This document shows positions 21,238 to 29,913 of a stretch of 64,000 nt of DNA, in pieces (the first letter of the stretch is position 1; the number at the start of each line of letters is the position of its first letter). Origin of the DNA: Ktedonobacteria bacterium brp13. GTDB taxonomy: Bacteria > Chloroflexota > Ktedonobacteria > Ktedonobacterales > Ktedonobacteraceae. The notes under the pieces are model-generated. The model worked only from the letters and a program-made list of their open reading frames with translations. It was not told the DNA's origin and did not search any database. The translations under genes were made by a program, and so were the position numbers. The DNA lies in assembly GCA_015099395.1 (NCBI GenBank), contig AP024096.1:8411485-8475484 (forward strand), read 5' to 3'.

Positions 21238-22701
21238 TTATAGTTGCTTGACTTCTGCGCATCTTCCGGGCTGTGGAAAGAGCTTGCCAGGATTAAAAAG
21301 CTGCTGTGGATTAAAGACATTACGCACAGACTGCATGACGTGAAGGTCGATTGGACTGAAGATCAGTGCCATCTCCTCCTGTTTCTCCAGACCGACTCCA
21401 TGTTCTCCAGTAATAGTACCACCCACCTCAGCGCAGACCTGCAGGATCTCGTGCCCTGCTTGCCTTACGCGTTCAATCTCGCCTGGTATCTGTGAATCAA
21501 AGAGGAGTAGAGGATGTAGATTGCCGTCGCCAGCGTGGAAGACATTGCCAACACGCAAGCCATAATGCTCGCAGATCTCGCTGACACGCCGCAGTACATG
21601 TGGAAGTTGCGTGCGTGGAACGACGCCATCTTGTACATAGAACTCAGGACTGATCCGTCCGACCGCCCCGAAGGCGTTTTTGCGTCCTGCCCATAAGAGT
21701 TGGCGTTCTGTCTCGTCTTTTGCAATGCGAACAATACGAGCGTGGTTGTGGTGGCAGACGTTGACGATCTTCTCCAGTTCATCAGCAACGTACTCTCTCA
21801 GTCCTTCCGTCTCCATTAAAAGGACCGCTGCTGCATCCATTGGATAGCCCGCATGTGTGTCAGCCTCGACTGCTTGCAGAATCATCTTATCCATCATCTC
21901 AATTGCTGCAGGAATGATGCCAGAGGCAATGATCTCTGAAACAGTATTAGACGCATCCTCGATAGAATCGAAGACTGCTACCAGGGTCTTAACGGCCTCA
22001 GCTACTGGTACAATACGGACGATGATTTTTGTGACGATGCAGAGAGTTCCCTCTGAGCCAATAAGCAAACCTGTAAGATCGTAGCCAGGTGTATCACAGG
22101 TTTGACCACCGATCTCGACCAGGTTGCCTTCTGCTGTGACAATCTCCAGGCCGAGTACATGATTGGTCGTGACACCATAGATCAGCGTATGTGGACCGCC
22201 AGCGTTTTCGCCTACATTTCCGCCAATCGTACAGGCGCGCTGACTACTCGGATCAGGTACATAGTAGAAACCATGGGGGGAGAGTGCGTTGCTGAGGTGC
22301 AGGTTTACCAGCCCTGGTTGTACGACAGCGCGCATATTCTCATAGTCAATCTCCAGGATTCGGTTCATGCGAGCAAAGACGATGACGATACCACCATAGA
22401 GAGGAATAGCCCCGCCACTTAGTCCTGTACCCGCTCCACGAGGTACGACTGGTACCTGGTAACGGTTGGCAAGCTTGACAATCTTTGCGACATCCTGACT
22501 GTCTGCTGGAAATACGACGATATCAGGTCGGGCATGATCGATCGAGGCATCATACTCGTAGAGTGCGACATCATAGGGCGTGTGGAGCACATGTGTTGTG
22601 CCAAGGAGTGCCTGCAGTTCATTGACCAGCACACCTTTGCGTTGGTCAGACAGGCGTTGATAGATGGGTTGGGTCGTGCGTGGAGACTCCAGGATGCTCA
22701 T
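21238..22701 (-). CDS. glcD: Glycolate oxidase FAD-linked catalytic subunit
   Basis: Catalytic flavin subunit oxidising glycolate to glyoxylate (D-lactate dehydrogenase-type family). Seen: FAD-binding PCMH domain with VPVVPRGAGTGLSGGAIPLYGG near residues 85-106, NVGENAGGPHTLIYGVTTNH, PGYDLTGLLIGSEGTLCI, and the C-terminal cap with VFHAGDGNLHPLLLF and GGTITGEHGVGLEK carrying the conserved histidines. The 487-residue length is typical. First gene of the operon; GGAGGG precedes the ATG. The set glcDEF suggests salvage of phosphoglycolate-derived or environmental glycolate, though D-lactate cannot be excluded. Confidence 0.93.
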   Translation of the reverse strand: MSILESPRTTQPIYQRLSDQRKGVLVNELQALLGTTHVLHTPYDVALYEYDASIDHARPDIVVFPADSQDVAKIVKLANRYQVPVVPRGAGTGLSGGAIPLYGGIVIVFARMNRILEIDYENMRAVVQPGLVNLHLSNALSPHGFYYVPDPSSQRACTIGGNVGENAGGPHTLIYGVTTNHVLGLEIVTAEGNLVEIGGQTCDTPGYDLTGLLIGSEGTLCIVTKIIVRIVPVAEAVKTLVAVFDSIEDASNTVSEIIASGIIPAAIEMMDKMILQAVEADTHAGYPMDAAAVLLMETEGLREYVADELEKIVNVCHHNHARIVRIAKDETERQLLWAGRKNAFGAVGRISPEFYVQDGVVPRTQLPHVLRRVSEICEHYGLRVGNVFHAGDGNLHPLLLFDSQIPGEIERVRQAGHEILQVCAEVGGTITGEHGVGLEKQEEMALIFSPIDLHVMQSVRNVFNPQQLFNPGKLFPQPGRCAEVKQL

Positions 22702-22825
22702 CTTGAGGCCCTCCTATGGGCTGATGTAGTAGATAACAATCAACGTTGATGAACATTTCTTTATGCAGATGATAACATGCAATAATTGAATTGTGAAGAG
22801 CTGTATGTCGACTAGAGACTGTTAT

Positions 22826-23776
22826 TTAAGGTCTTGAGAAGAGTCGATGGGACCAGTGTAGCAACAGAAAGAGTGTACAGATGAATAGAGATTGTGCAAG
22901 CTTTTTTGGCATATCGGATGCTGTCTCTGCTCTATTTGTAGGTTGTGGTGCCGTGGGTGGTAGCGGATATTGTGAGGATGGTTTTGTAATAGTCTGAGTG
23001 GGGAAGCGCAGAGCTTGCCATTGCGGCTGCTTACGTGTCGTTGCTGTAGTATTGATGGCGCTGCCGCCACCTATTGATGTTCTAGTTCGTGTTGATGTCT
23101 GTTTGCTAGCTTGCTGTGTCACCGTTACCATGCCTATATGAGTGCCAGGTTGTTTTTTTGTAGGTGATACAAAGGGTACTGTACTGTTCTTACTGCCAAT
23201 GGTTGGATTATTGGTGATCTGCCAATGATTACTGCCATCAGGGATACGTATGTATGATTGATCGACTGCGAGCGGAGGGAGCGTAACAGATTCTGTCTGC
23301 TGGCCCTGTATTTCCAGGTTGATAGTGCTAGCATCTTCGAGTACATTACCCTTTTCGACCATAGAAAAGAATAAGACGTAGAAGCCATGTGCTGGGATAG
23401 CATTTGCGAGTTGTATATTCGTCTGCTGGCTCTGTGTGTTGTCGGAAAATGTAATGGAACCCTTAGTGAAGGTAACTGGCTGATTCTGGGGATTGTATAG
23501 TTCAATCCATGCATGTATAGCGTTACTATTGCATTGATAAGAAGCTTTGCCAGGGCGAAGTAAGACCTCGTTAATGAGAATCTGGCCGGATACATTAGCG
23601 GAAAGTGTGATTGGATTCCCGGTTGGGGTAGGGGTATTGGCGGTCAAGCATGAATGCGAAGGCTGAGTCACTAACGTACTGGCATTGGCTTGTGTAGTAA
23701 AAAAAATGGTCACGCTCAAGACGAGGAAGAGAACATACAATACCATTGATGATTTCACTGACCCTCCCAACTTCAT
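22826..23776 (-). CDS. Lamin-tail-domain surface protein
   Basis: Exported, membrane-anchored protein. Seen: N-terminal signal/anchor (MVLYVLFLVLSVTIFFTTQA), a lamin-tail-like beta domain at about residues 60-190 (ILINEVLLRPGK, IHAWIELYNPQNQPVTF, ANAIPAHGFYVLF), a Thr/Ser/Pro/Gln-rich linker, and a C-terminal hydrophobic segment (LAQSLFICTLFLLLHW) followed by a basic tail. Lamin-tail domains in bacteria are usually extracellular and of unknown ligand. The frame is open back to a GTG at 23887, but that lies inside a mobile-element relic, so I place the start at the ATG at 23774-23776; a GTG at about 23758, which sits closer to GGGAGGG, is an alternative. Confidence 0.7.
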   Translation of the reverse strand: MKLGGSVKSSMVLYVLFLVLSVTIFFTTQANASTLVTQPSHSCLTANTPTPTGNPITLSANVSGQILINEVLLRPGKASYQCNSNAIHAWIELYNPQNQPVTFTKGSITFSDNTQSQQTNIQLANAIPAHGFYVLFFSMVEKGNVLEDASTINLEIQGQQTESVTLPPLAVDQSYIRIPDGSNHWQITNNPTIGSKNSTVPFVSPTKKQPGTHIGMVTVTQQASKQTSTRTRTSIGGGSAINTTATTRKQPQWQALRFPTQTITKPSSQYPLPPTAPQPTNRAETASDMPKKLAQSLFICTLFLLLHWSHRLFSRP

Positions 23777-23871
23777 CCCACTATCATGTGTCTTTCCAAT
23801 TGTAGATCCCTGTATGTATACATGGGGTACCACACCTCGTGTTCTCTCTCCCAGGCGAGTATTTATTGAAT

Positions 23872-24113
23872 GTGGCGAGAAAACCACGAAGCCTTCAGCC
23901 TCATAGATGAATCGCCGGGTCTCCTCTTACCCAGAAGGAACAGAGCAAACCCGTTGACTCAAAAAAACTCTGCTTGCACAAGTGGTGTGTATCCATGCAC
24001 TATGATCATGCACGGAATCCGAAGTCCCACTAGATCGTGGGAACCCTCCTCACCTCGACACTGTCAAGCTTCTCTCGCAGCCACTGAGTCTTTCGCTCAG
24101 TGATAGTTTACTG
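23872..24113 (+). mobile_element. IS200/IS605 (TnpB-type) element relic, copy 2
   Basis: Closely matches the left part of the relic at 10038 (GTGGCGAGAAAACCACGA, GATGAATCGCCGGGTC, GGAATCCGAAGTCCCACTAG, ATCGTGGGAACCCTCCTCA) but joins directly to the end hairpin CACTGAGTCTTTCGCTCAGT and GTTTACTG, lacking the tnpB-tail region present in copy 1. It is thus a shorter internal-deletion form. It sits between the lamin-tail gene and the small membrane protein gene, whose last codon and stop come from its end. Confidence 0.6.
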
Positions 24114-24290
24114 CGAGAGATATTTAAAGGGGACTTCCTGGTTGCCTGGGAAGCGATCTTCCATAGCGCGGCGTACGGCCTGTACACTACTTGCCCCAAT
24201 AGTGAAGGCAATGATAGAGCCGATTACAATGCCACAGATCCCACCGAGTGCAATCCCTTCCAGGAAGAGACGGTTACGAAAAAATGTCAT
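24108..24290 (-). CDS. Small single-span membrane protein
   Basis: About 60 residues with one glycine-rich hydrophobic helix (GIALGGICGIVIGSIIAFTIG) and a polar C-terminus; no family recognised, though the build recalls YtxH-like small envelope proteins. It follows rsfS by 24 bases in the same direction, so it is probably in that operon. Start at ATG 24290, eight bases after AAAAGG; a GTG at 24299 is in frame but abuts that site. The final Gln codon and stop lie inside the mobile-element relic, so the native C-terminus may have been altered. Confidence 0.5.
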   Translation of the reverse strand: MTFFRNRLFLEGIALGGICGIVIGSIIAFTIGASSVQAVRRAMEDRFPGNQEVPFKYLSQ

Positions 24291-24314
24291 CGTCGTCACC
24301 TTTTCTACGCTAGC

Positions 24315-24674
24315 TTATTGCAGATACACAACTGTCTTTGCCTCACTCCAGAGGTTTTCAAGTCGGTAATACTCGCGCTCTTGCGGTCCAAAGATATGCA
24401 CTATGATACTGCCAAAATCTAGCAACACCCAACCGGTGTCGGCGATGCCCTCACGATGGAGCATATCAACTCCCCGTTTGCCCATCTCATCATCAATAGC
24501 GCTAGCGATAGCCTGAACTTGACGGCTATTGCTACCTGTACAGATGACAAAATAGTCAGCAATATAACTGACGCTCTGGATATCGAGTAAAACAATATCA
24601 GAGGCCTTTTTGTCTGATGCGATATCTACGACAGCTTTAGCTTGTTGGTCTATATCTAACAGAACTCCCTCCAC
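24315..24674 (-). CDS. rsfS: Ribosomal silencing factor RsfS
   Basis: Binds L14 (uL14) of the 50S subunit and blocks subunit joining during starvation. Seen: the family core KASDIVLLDIQSVSYIADYF, VICTGSNSRQVQAIA, the WVLLDFGSIIVHIF motif and the YYRLENLWSEA end. The 119 residues are full length. The GTG start (24672-24674) follows AGGGAG. It lies downstream of folK and upstream of a small membrane protein gene. Confidence 0.95.
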   Translation of the reverse strand: MEGVLLDIDQQAKAVVDIASDKKASDIVLLDIQSVSYIADYFVICTGSNSRQVQAIASAIDDEMGKRGVDMLHREGIADTGWVLLDFGSIIVHIFGPQEREYYRLENLWSEAKTVVYLQ

Positions 24675-24861
24675 GAGTGCTCCCTAATAGTTGTGCGTCC
24701 AGGTGGCGCACTGAATAGTATATCTCCTAATGAGTTTCAATTGTTGTACCCGCATTATAGCATGACGAGACTAATCTTGTTAAGAGGGAAAATTGTTAAG
24801 CGCTACGCGCGCTGGTGTGATCTCCTTTCTCTCCTGGTGCATGTGCTATGTCATCAGTGAG

Positions 24862-25380
24862 TCACAATTTGGTGACCCCTTCGAAAGAGAGTCTTTGAGC
24901 GAGTGCCTGGATCGTCAGACCAGTTACCGGGTCTATGATCTCTGGGGCAATCTCTACTAATGGTGCCAGTACAAATGCACGTTCTCTCATTCTTGGGTGT
25001 GGTATATTTAGTCGCTCCTGAGTTGTAATTAGATGATCAAACAGCAGGATATCGATATCTATTGGACGTGGTCCATTGCGAAAATTTGGCTGTCGTCCCA
25101 TCTCTTGCTCGATTGTCTTGGCCCTGTCGAGTAGCTCCTGTGCTGATAGCGCAGTAGTGCCTGAGCAGGCAATGTTGTAGAAGAGTGGTTGATCCTGGTA
25201 GCCTACCGGTTCAGTCTCATAAAGTGAGGAGACCCGCTGGAGTTCGATGCTTTCGCGTAAGCGCTGGAGTGCAGCGGACAGGTTTGCCTGCCGATCTCCC
25301 AGGTTAGAGCCAAGAGCCAGATAGACTTGATGCTCTTCAGTGCTTGTCTGTGATATGCCTTGTTGCTCATAGCCGGGCAT
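24862..25380 (-). CDS. folK: 2-amino-4-hydroxy-6-hydroxymethyldihydropteridine pyrophosphokinase
   Basis: Transfers pyrophosphate from ATP to hydroxymethyl-dihydropterin in folate synthesis. Seen: YLALGSNLGDRQANL, SSLYETEPVGYQDQPLFYN, the pterin/ATP site GPRPIDIDILLFD, and NIPHPRMRERAFVLAPL, all conserved in HPPK. The 172 residues are normal with an N-terminal extension of about 17 residues. No folP or folB is adjacent in this window. AGAGAGG lies ten bases before the ATG. Transcribed toward rsfS with a 187-base gap. Confidence 0.95.
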   Translation of the reverse strand: MPGYEQQGISQTSTEEHQVYLALGSNLGDRQANLSAALQRLRESIELQRVSSLYETEPVGYQDQPLFYNIACSGTTALSAQELLDRAKTIEQEMGRQPNFRNGPRPIDIDILLFDHLITTQERLNIPHPRMRERAFVLAPLVEIAPEIIDPVTGLTIQALAQRLSFEGVTKL

Positions 25381-25499
25381 GATTGTGGATCCTCTCTTAA
25401 GAGATTATTGTTCTACAAGATATATACGAAGCTTGACCGCAATATGTTGCCAGTATAGACCAATAAGATGATTTTTTATACTATTTTTATAGAAATTTG

Positions 25500-25537
25500 G
25501 CAATGTATCCACGAAGTTTTCAGCTTTGTGGATACAC
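25500..25537. repeat. Hairpin resembling the left end of the TnpB-type relics
   Basis: Inverted repeat GTATCCACGAAG / CTTTGTGGATAC (one mismatch) with an intervening TTTTCAG. The block resembles the first hairpin of the relics at 10047 and 23882 (CCACGA..TTCAGC..GTGGAT) and is preceded, like copy 1, by an ATTTTTATA run. It lies downstream of the kinase gene and could also serve as its transcription terminator. Confidence 0.4.
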
Positions 25538-25573
25538 TGTTGTCTTTCAGTTCGAGTTTTCATCAGCGAGAGC

Positions 25574-27412
25574 TCATGACTGCTTCTGGAAAACGACCAG
25601 ATTTCTGAAGACTGCTTCAGTTCCTTCTCTACTATCGCCACCGACCATTAGACCAACAAGACCGGTTCTATATGTGGGGTCAATATATGTAGAAAGGACG
25701 AGTTGCCGGTTCATATAGAAGCTAAAGTCTGATCCATTGGCGATGACGAGTAAGGCATTGTTCGCTCCATAGCCAGATTGTAGTGTGTTGCTCTGTGTCC
25801 AATCGATCAGAGTAAGCCAACGTGCTGGATTGCTGCCACGTGCACGTTGAAAACGGTAATCACCGTAGCCGTCTAATTCGAGGGCATAGAAAGTTTTGTT
25901 ATAAGAACTGAGACGAAAAATCAGAGCACAAAAGCCACCATGGAGCAATTGTGCCTGGACTGAAAAAATACTATTGCTATAATTTTGTTGATTTGAGTAG
26001 CACCAGGCGACCGCATGGGCAAGACCAGTATGGACATGGTAGCCCTGGGGGCTAAAATAACATTGCTTGCCGTCATTGATCCATCCAATACTCTTTTGGG
26101 TCATCGTATTGGCATAAAGGATAGTGCCAGCACCGATCGCATTTGTAATCCCGTCTGTCGCTTGCTCTCGCGCTTGTGCTGCCAGTGTGGCCTGAAGGTG
26201 CTGATGGGCTATAGCAATCGCGGTTGCAGCGGCCCAGGTCTGGACATCAATCGTGTGGTGCCTGGTCACAGCATGTAGATGTGTAAGGCGTGGGGATGGG
26301 TGTGGACGCAAGAAGAAGAGTAGCATGAGAGCCACACTGATACTGAGACTCAGGCAGAGTAGGATGATAATAAAAGGTGTACTGCGCTGTTTTTTCTTAT
26401 ATATTTCAGTAACATAAGGGATAAACGACGTCGTCTCTCCTTCTAATGGGAAGAGTTGTGGTCTGGTCAGGGGAAGTTGTGTCGTGATCTGTTCAATAAT
26501 TGCTCGTGTCTTATCCGTAAGTGTCTCAATTGATGACGATGCATCATCGGTTGCCGAGACCAGCGCATAGGCCTCCTCGCCTAGATCATGCGTACGTTTT
26601 TTTAAAAGTGCTTTGTTATATGCCGCTGCTAGTTCACTGGCCTCCTGATACCGTTCCTCCGGTGATTTTGCCAGCGCAATCAACATGACCTCTTCAATTG
26701 CCGATGGGATCATACTATTGTACTGGTGTGGTGGTGGTGGTGGCGTTTGCAGATGTTTGAGTGTGACACCAACTGGCGAATCGGAGGTGAAGGGAACGCG
26801 ACCAGTCAGCATCTGATACAGGATAATACCGAGCGAGTAAATGTCGCTGCGTTGATCGTTTTGTCCATTTGACTGTTCTGGTGCCATATACTCAGGAGTG
26901 CCGATCATAGCGCCTGAGTGAGTCAGCGACTCGGACTCTATCTTTGCCTTAGCGAGACCAAAGTCGGCCAGGTAGGCATGACCATCGGGACGCAACAAGA
27001 TATTAGATGGCTTGACATCTCGATGTAGGACACCATGATCGTGCGCATGTTGGAGCGCTGAAGCAATCTGTTCTAGAAAACTCCCTGTCTCCTCAAGTGT
27101 CAATTGCTCGCGTCTGGTCAGATAGTCGCGTAACGTTCCGCCCTCAACAAAGGGCATAGCAAGATAATACCAGGGGCGCTGTTCACCAAATTCGTAGAGC
27201 GGAAGAATATGTTCGTGTGAAAGCGCACCAATCGCTAACGCCTCACGTTCAAATCGGCGCACAAATGGTTCATTGCTGCCATAGAGGACCTTGACTGCGA
27301 CGTAGCGCCGGACGCGCCGATCGTAGCCGAGATAGACCTCCGACATCCCACCTTGAGCTACGCGGAAGCGTAACTCATAGCGACCTAACTTTGACCCTTC
27401 TAACCCTTTCAT
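25574..27412 (-). CDS. Transmembrane Ser/Thr protein kinase
   Basis: Receptor-like Hanks kinase, 612 residues. Seen: glycine loop VAQGGMSEVYLGYD, Lys41 in VAVKVL, catalytic loop VLHRDVKPSNILL, ADFGLAK, and GTPEYMAPEQ, so the kinase is expected to be active. After a linker a single membrane span (PFIIILLCLSLSISVALMLLFFL, about residues 343-366) leads to an extracellular domain of about 240 residues. That part has repeated aromatic beta-like segments (FCALIFRLSSYNKTFYALEL, GYGANNALLVIANGSDFSFY) recalling a concanavalin-like ligand domain. AGGAGAGG precedes the ATG. The signal sensed is unknown. Confidence 0.92.
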   Translation of the reverse strand: MKGLEGSKLGRYELRFRVAQGGMSEVYLGYDRRVRRYVAVKVLYGSNEPFVRRFEREALAIGALSHEHILPLYEFGEQRPWYYLAMPFVEGGTLRDYLTRREQLTLEETGSFLEQIASALQHAHDHGVLHRDVKPSNILLRPDGHAYLADFGLAKAKIESESLTHSGAMIGTPEYMAPEQSNGQNDQRSDIYSLGIILYQMLTGRVPFTSDSPVGVTLKHLQTPPPPPHQYNSMIPSAIEEVMLIALAKSPEERYQEASELAAAYNKALLKKRTHDLGEEAYALVSATDDASSSIETLTDKTRAIIEQITTQLPLTRPQLFPLEGETTSFIPYVTEIYKKKQRSTPFIIILLCLSLSISVALMLLFFLRPHPSPRLTHLHAVTRHHTIDVQTWAAATAIAIAHQHLQATLAAQAREQATDGITNAIGAGTILYANTMTQKSIGWINDGKQCYFSPQGYHVHTGLAHAVAWCYSNQQNYSNSIFSVQAQLLHGGFCALIFRLSSYNKTFYALELDGYGDYRFQRARGSNPARWLTLIDWTQSNTLQSGYGANNALLVIANGSDFSFYMNRQLVLSTYIDPTYRTGLVGLMVGGDSREGTEAVFRNLVVFQKQS

Positions 27413-27605
27413 CTCATCCTCTCCTACATTTCCTCATCCATATGGGCCGGGGTATCTGGGACTAAACGGGGTGTGTGCTCACGTCTCTCCTAAAATAACT
27501 GATACGCAGATACACGCACAGGCGAACAGAGATTCTCTGCTCGTAAGTAGCACCCCGCTTAATTCACTTCGTAGTAAAGTAAAACTATCAAGTGGACGGA
27601 GCGAC

Positions 27606-28409
27606 TTAGCGTGTGGTCCAGTAGCGTTCGAGCCTGATCGTAGAGACCGGTCGAATGTTCTGAGCGTAACCCTCAATGGCTTTATGCATCGCTTCCTTAT
27701 TGGCGAAGTTATTGTTAATCTGACTCTGATAGATATCGGCGGCTTCAATCTTGAGGGGCAGCATCTCAGAGACCTCTACCAATGCTGTTTCATAGTCGCC
27801 ACCCAGTTCTTGAATACGTTTGTCCAGAGCAGTTGGTTCGCGATAGACATAGGGGAAATCTTCGTAGAAATAGACTTTTGAACCGCTGCGAGCCAGGTGA
27901 TCAGCGGCTGAACAGACGATCTGATGGTCGACATGGCGACCAGCGCCCAGTGGGGCGTACCATGCAACATCGGGTAGAGCTTCCTGAATTTTGAGGAGAG
28001 CCCGAGTGAGATCGTGCTCGATCTGCGCATCGGCTGGATTTACTTCTCCGCCCATAAACTGTTCTTTTGTTGTATAGTTCGAGCCGCGATAGATGCATTC
28101 CTGATACTCGAGCCAGAGGTAGTCGACCTGTAACAGGTCAAGCGCTGCCTGATCTTCTTTGCGTCGTGTCTCTGCCAGGCGTACTGCATTATCATAGCCC
28201 ATTTCACGAATGACCTGGGTTGCCAGAGGAGTTAAGTTCTGATCTGCACTGGGAGTGCCGCCAAAGACAGTGATGACGAGGGGACGCAATCCAGAACTAA
28301 CTTGCACACTCAACGTGCCACCACAGGAATAGACTACATCATCGAAGTGGGGTGAGAGAAAGATATGCCGATAATTCTTCGTTATATCGTTCAAACTTGT
28401 AAGTTGCAA
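27606..28409 (-). CDS. PIG-L family deacetylase
   Basis: Zinc-dependent N-acetylglucosaminyl deacetylase-like enzyme (LmbE/MshB/BshB family). Seen: the metal motif SPHFDDVVYSCGG, with P-H-x-D-D at about residues 20-24, and a second site GRHVDHQIV near 157-165, which replaces the more common HPDHxxxG. The rest of the fold (YYxxPLGAGRHVDH, FYEDFPYV) follows the family. About 267 residues. I place the start at TTG 28407-28409, eight bases after GGAGG; another TTG 15 bases upstream overlaps the ribosome site. The substrate could be a thiol precursor, lipid-linked sugar or antibiotic intermediate; no partner gene indicates which. Confidence 0.85.
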   Translation of the reverse strand: MQLTSLNDITKNYRHIFLSPHFDDVVYSCGGTLSVQVSSGLRPLVITVFGGTPSADQNLTPLATQVIREMGYDNAVRLAETRRKEDQAALDLLQVDYLWLEYQECIYRGSNYTTKEQFMGGEVNPADAQIEHDLTRALLKIQEALPDVAWYAPLGAGRHVDHQIVCSAADHLARSGSKVYFYEDFPYVYREPTALDKRIQELGGDYETALVEVSEMLPLKIEAADIYQSQINNNFANKEAMHKAIEGYAQNIRPVSTIRLERYWTTR

Positions 28410-28575
28410 CGCTTTTTCCTCCAATATAGGTATTTGGCAGCCGGGAAAATAATGTCTCTAGCCGGATGCTGCCTGGGACTACTTTGTCATCGTAACACAG
28501 GATGGGTAGACCGCAGCCCCGCTTTGCGAGATGGATTGTCTTCTTTCTTTTTCGCGGATTCCCCATCGTGTTCAG

Positions 28576-29565
28576 TTATGGTAACCGCACACCTTCCTCG
28601 GTGATCTTGATCAGTCCATCCCTATTCAGCCCTTCAACGATCTTTACAAGCCAGGCCTGGTCGCTCTCGCTGCCCATAAAATCTGCTTTGATCTGTGGTC
28701 CTAGTTCGTTCAATGCCATACATTGCGGGGTTGGCAATGTACGTAAGAGATCAACGATGCGACCTCGGAAATAGCGATTGGTGCTGGTAAAGGGTTGCGA
28801 CTGATAGTTCGTTTTCTTTTCCGCAACTTTCCGGAGTTGCCGGAGTACAACACCTGATGGAAAAAGGCTGTACTGACTCATCTCAGTATAAGCCGCACAG
28901 CATTGCTGGAGCGGACAGTTTCCGCAGAGAGGATTAGTGCTGTTGCATACAGTAGCACCCATGTCCATCAAGGCTTGATTCCAATTATAGGCGTGCCCGA
29001 CAGGGAGAACCTGTTCCGCCAGCGTGAGCATCTGAGCGTCATTGGCCTTCGGATCAGGATGTTCCAGACCCAAAAAGACGCGATGCAGGACGCGACGGAT
29101 ATTCGTATCGACGGTTGCGACCTGCTTATGGTAGGCAAAGCAAGCGATAGCACCTGCGGTATAGCGACCGATTCCTTTTAATGTAAGCAGAGCATCGATC
29201 GTATCCGGTATGCGTCCTTCATATTCAGCTATGACCTGTTGTGCAATCGATTGTAAGCTGACAGCGCGTCGATTGTAGCCAAGTGGCACCCAGACAGAGA
29301 TGACATCAGCAGTGGATGCTGTTGCAAGATCAGCCAGAGTAGGAAAGGCGGTCAGAAACTGGTGAAATTTAGGCAGCACACGATCAACCTGTGTCTGTTG
29401 TAACATAACTTCAGAGACCAGGATTGCGTAGGGATCGTCCGTCGTGCGCCATGGCAGATCGCGTTGCTCCTGGGCGTACCAGGTAAGTAGGGCTGTATGG
29501 GCTTGCTCAATCTGCTCTGGCGCGAGTTGGAAAGAGAAAGTTGAGGATACTGTGCGTTTAGCCAT
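28576..29565 (-). CDS. mutY: A/G-specific adenine glycosylase, form without NUDIX domain
   Basis: Removes adenine mispaired with 8-oxoguanine. Seen: LPWR motif, catalytic Glu52 in SEVMLQQTQV, HhH GIGRYTAGAIACFA with Asp153 in VDTNIRRVL, and 4Fe-4S ligands C207, C214, C217 and C223. The usual C-terminal NUDIX-like 8-oxoG recognition domain is not evident: residues 230-329 instead contain a QSQPFTSTNRYFRGRIVDLL block and a winged-helix-like end (IVEGLNRDGLIKITEEGV). This layout, with YNRRA in the first half, recalls archaeal and actinobacterial MutY variants. Second gene after a small unknown gene six bases upstream. TGAGG precedes the ATG. Confidence 0.88.
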   Translation of the reverse strand: MAKRTVSSTFSFQLAPEQIEQAHTALLTWYAQEQRDLPWRTTDDPYAILVSEVMLQQTQVDRVLPKFHQFLTAFPTLADLATASTADVISVWVPLGYNRRAVSLQSIAQQVIAEYEGRIPDTIDALLTLKGIGRYTAGAIACFAYHKQVATVDTNIRRVLHRVFLGLEHPDPKANDAQMLTLAEQVLPVGHAYNWNQALMDMGATVCNSTNPLCGNCPLQQCCAAYTEMSQYSLFPSGVVLRQLRKVAEKKTNYQSQPFTSTNRYFRGRIVDLLRTLPTPQCMALNELGPQIKADFMGSESDQAWLVKIVEGLNRDGLIKITEEGVRLP

Positions 29566-29571
29566 GGTACC

Positions 29572-29913
29572 TCAAGACTTACTGGCCTGTGTGGTCGGCG
29601 TAGCGCTCTCAGGGTTCTCGCTAGCGGTCTCCTGCTGCACTGTTTCTGAAGTTGTCTTAACCGGTGCGGTCTTTGGCAGCTCCTTCAGTGTATTGCGTTG
29701 ACGTACGGATAACGTAAAGAGCGTCTCGCCACCTTCTTGCCAGCATTGAGCATCCGAGGCCGGCAAATTTTCACATTGTATCCAGCCTGCGGCATCGCGT
29801 AGCACGTGGCCCTTAACACATTTCGCATAAGCGATATGCTCATTTAAATCTGGGTCACCCGGTCGCACACCGGGTGAGGCGATTTTAGGAATAAAGAATC
29901 TACACCAGGGCAC
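29572..29913 (-). CDS. Hypothetical 113-residue protein upstream of mutY
   Basis: Begins at GTG 29911-29913 after AAGGAAGG. Residues 1-70 form a compact half with four cysteines (MPWCRFFI, YAKCVKG, GWIQCENL, AQCWQEGG); residues 75-113 are a Thr/Ala/Pro-rich low-complexity tail. No family recognised. The six-base gap to mutY means they are co-transcribed. Its cysteines could bind metal, but no standard spacing is seen. Confidence 0.6.
   Translation of the reverse strand: MPWCRFFIPKIASPGVRPGDPDLNEHIAYAKCVKGHVLRDAAGWIQCENLPASDAQCWQEGGETLFTLSVRQRNTLKELPKTAPVKTTSETVQQETASENPESATPTTQASKS

Noticed and set aside
23870..24103. Open frame of 77 residues across element relic copy 2
   Set aside because: It is translated through hairpins of the relic and has no ribosome site.
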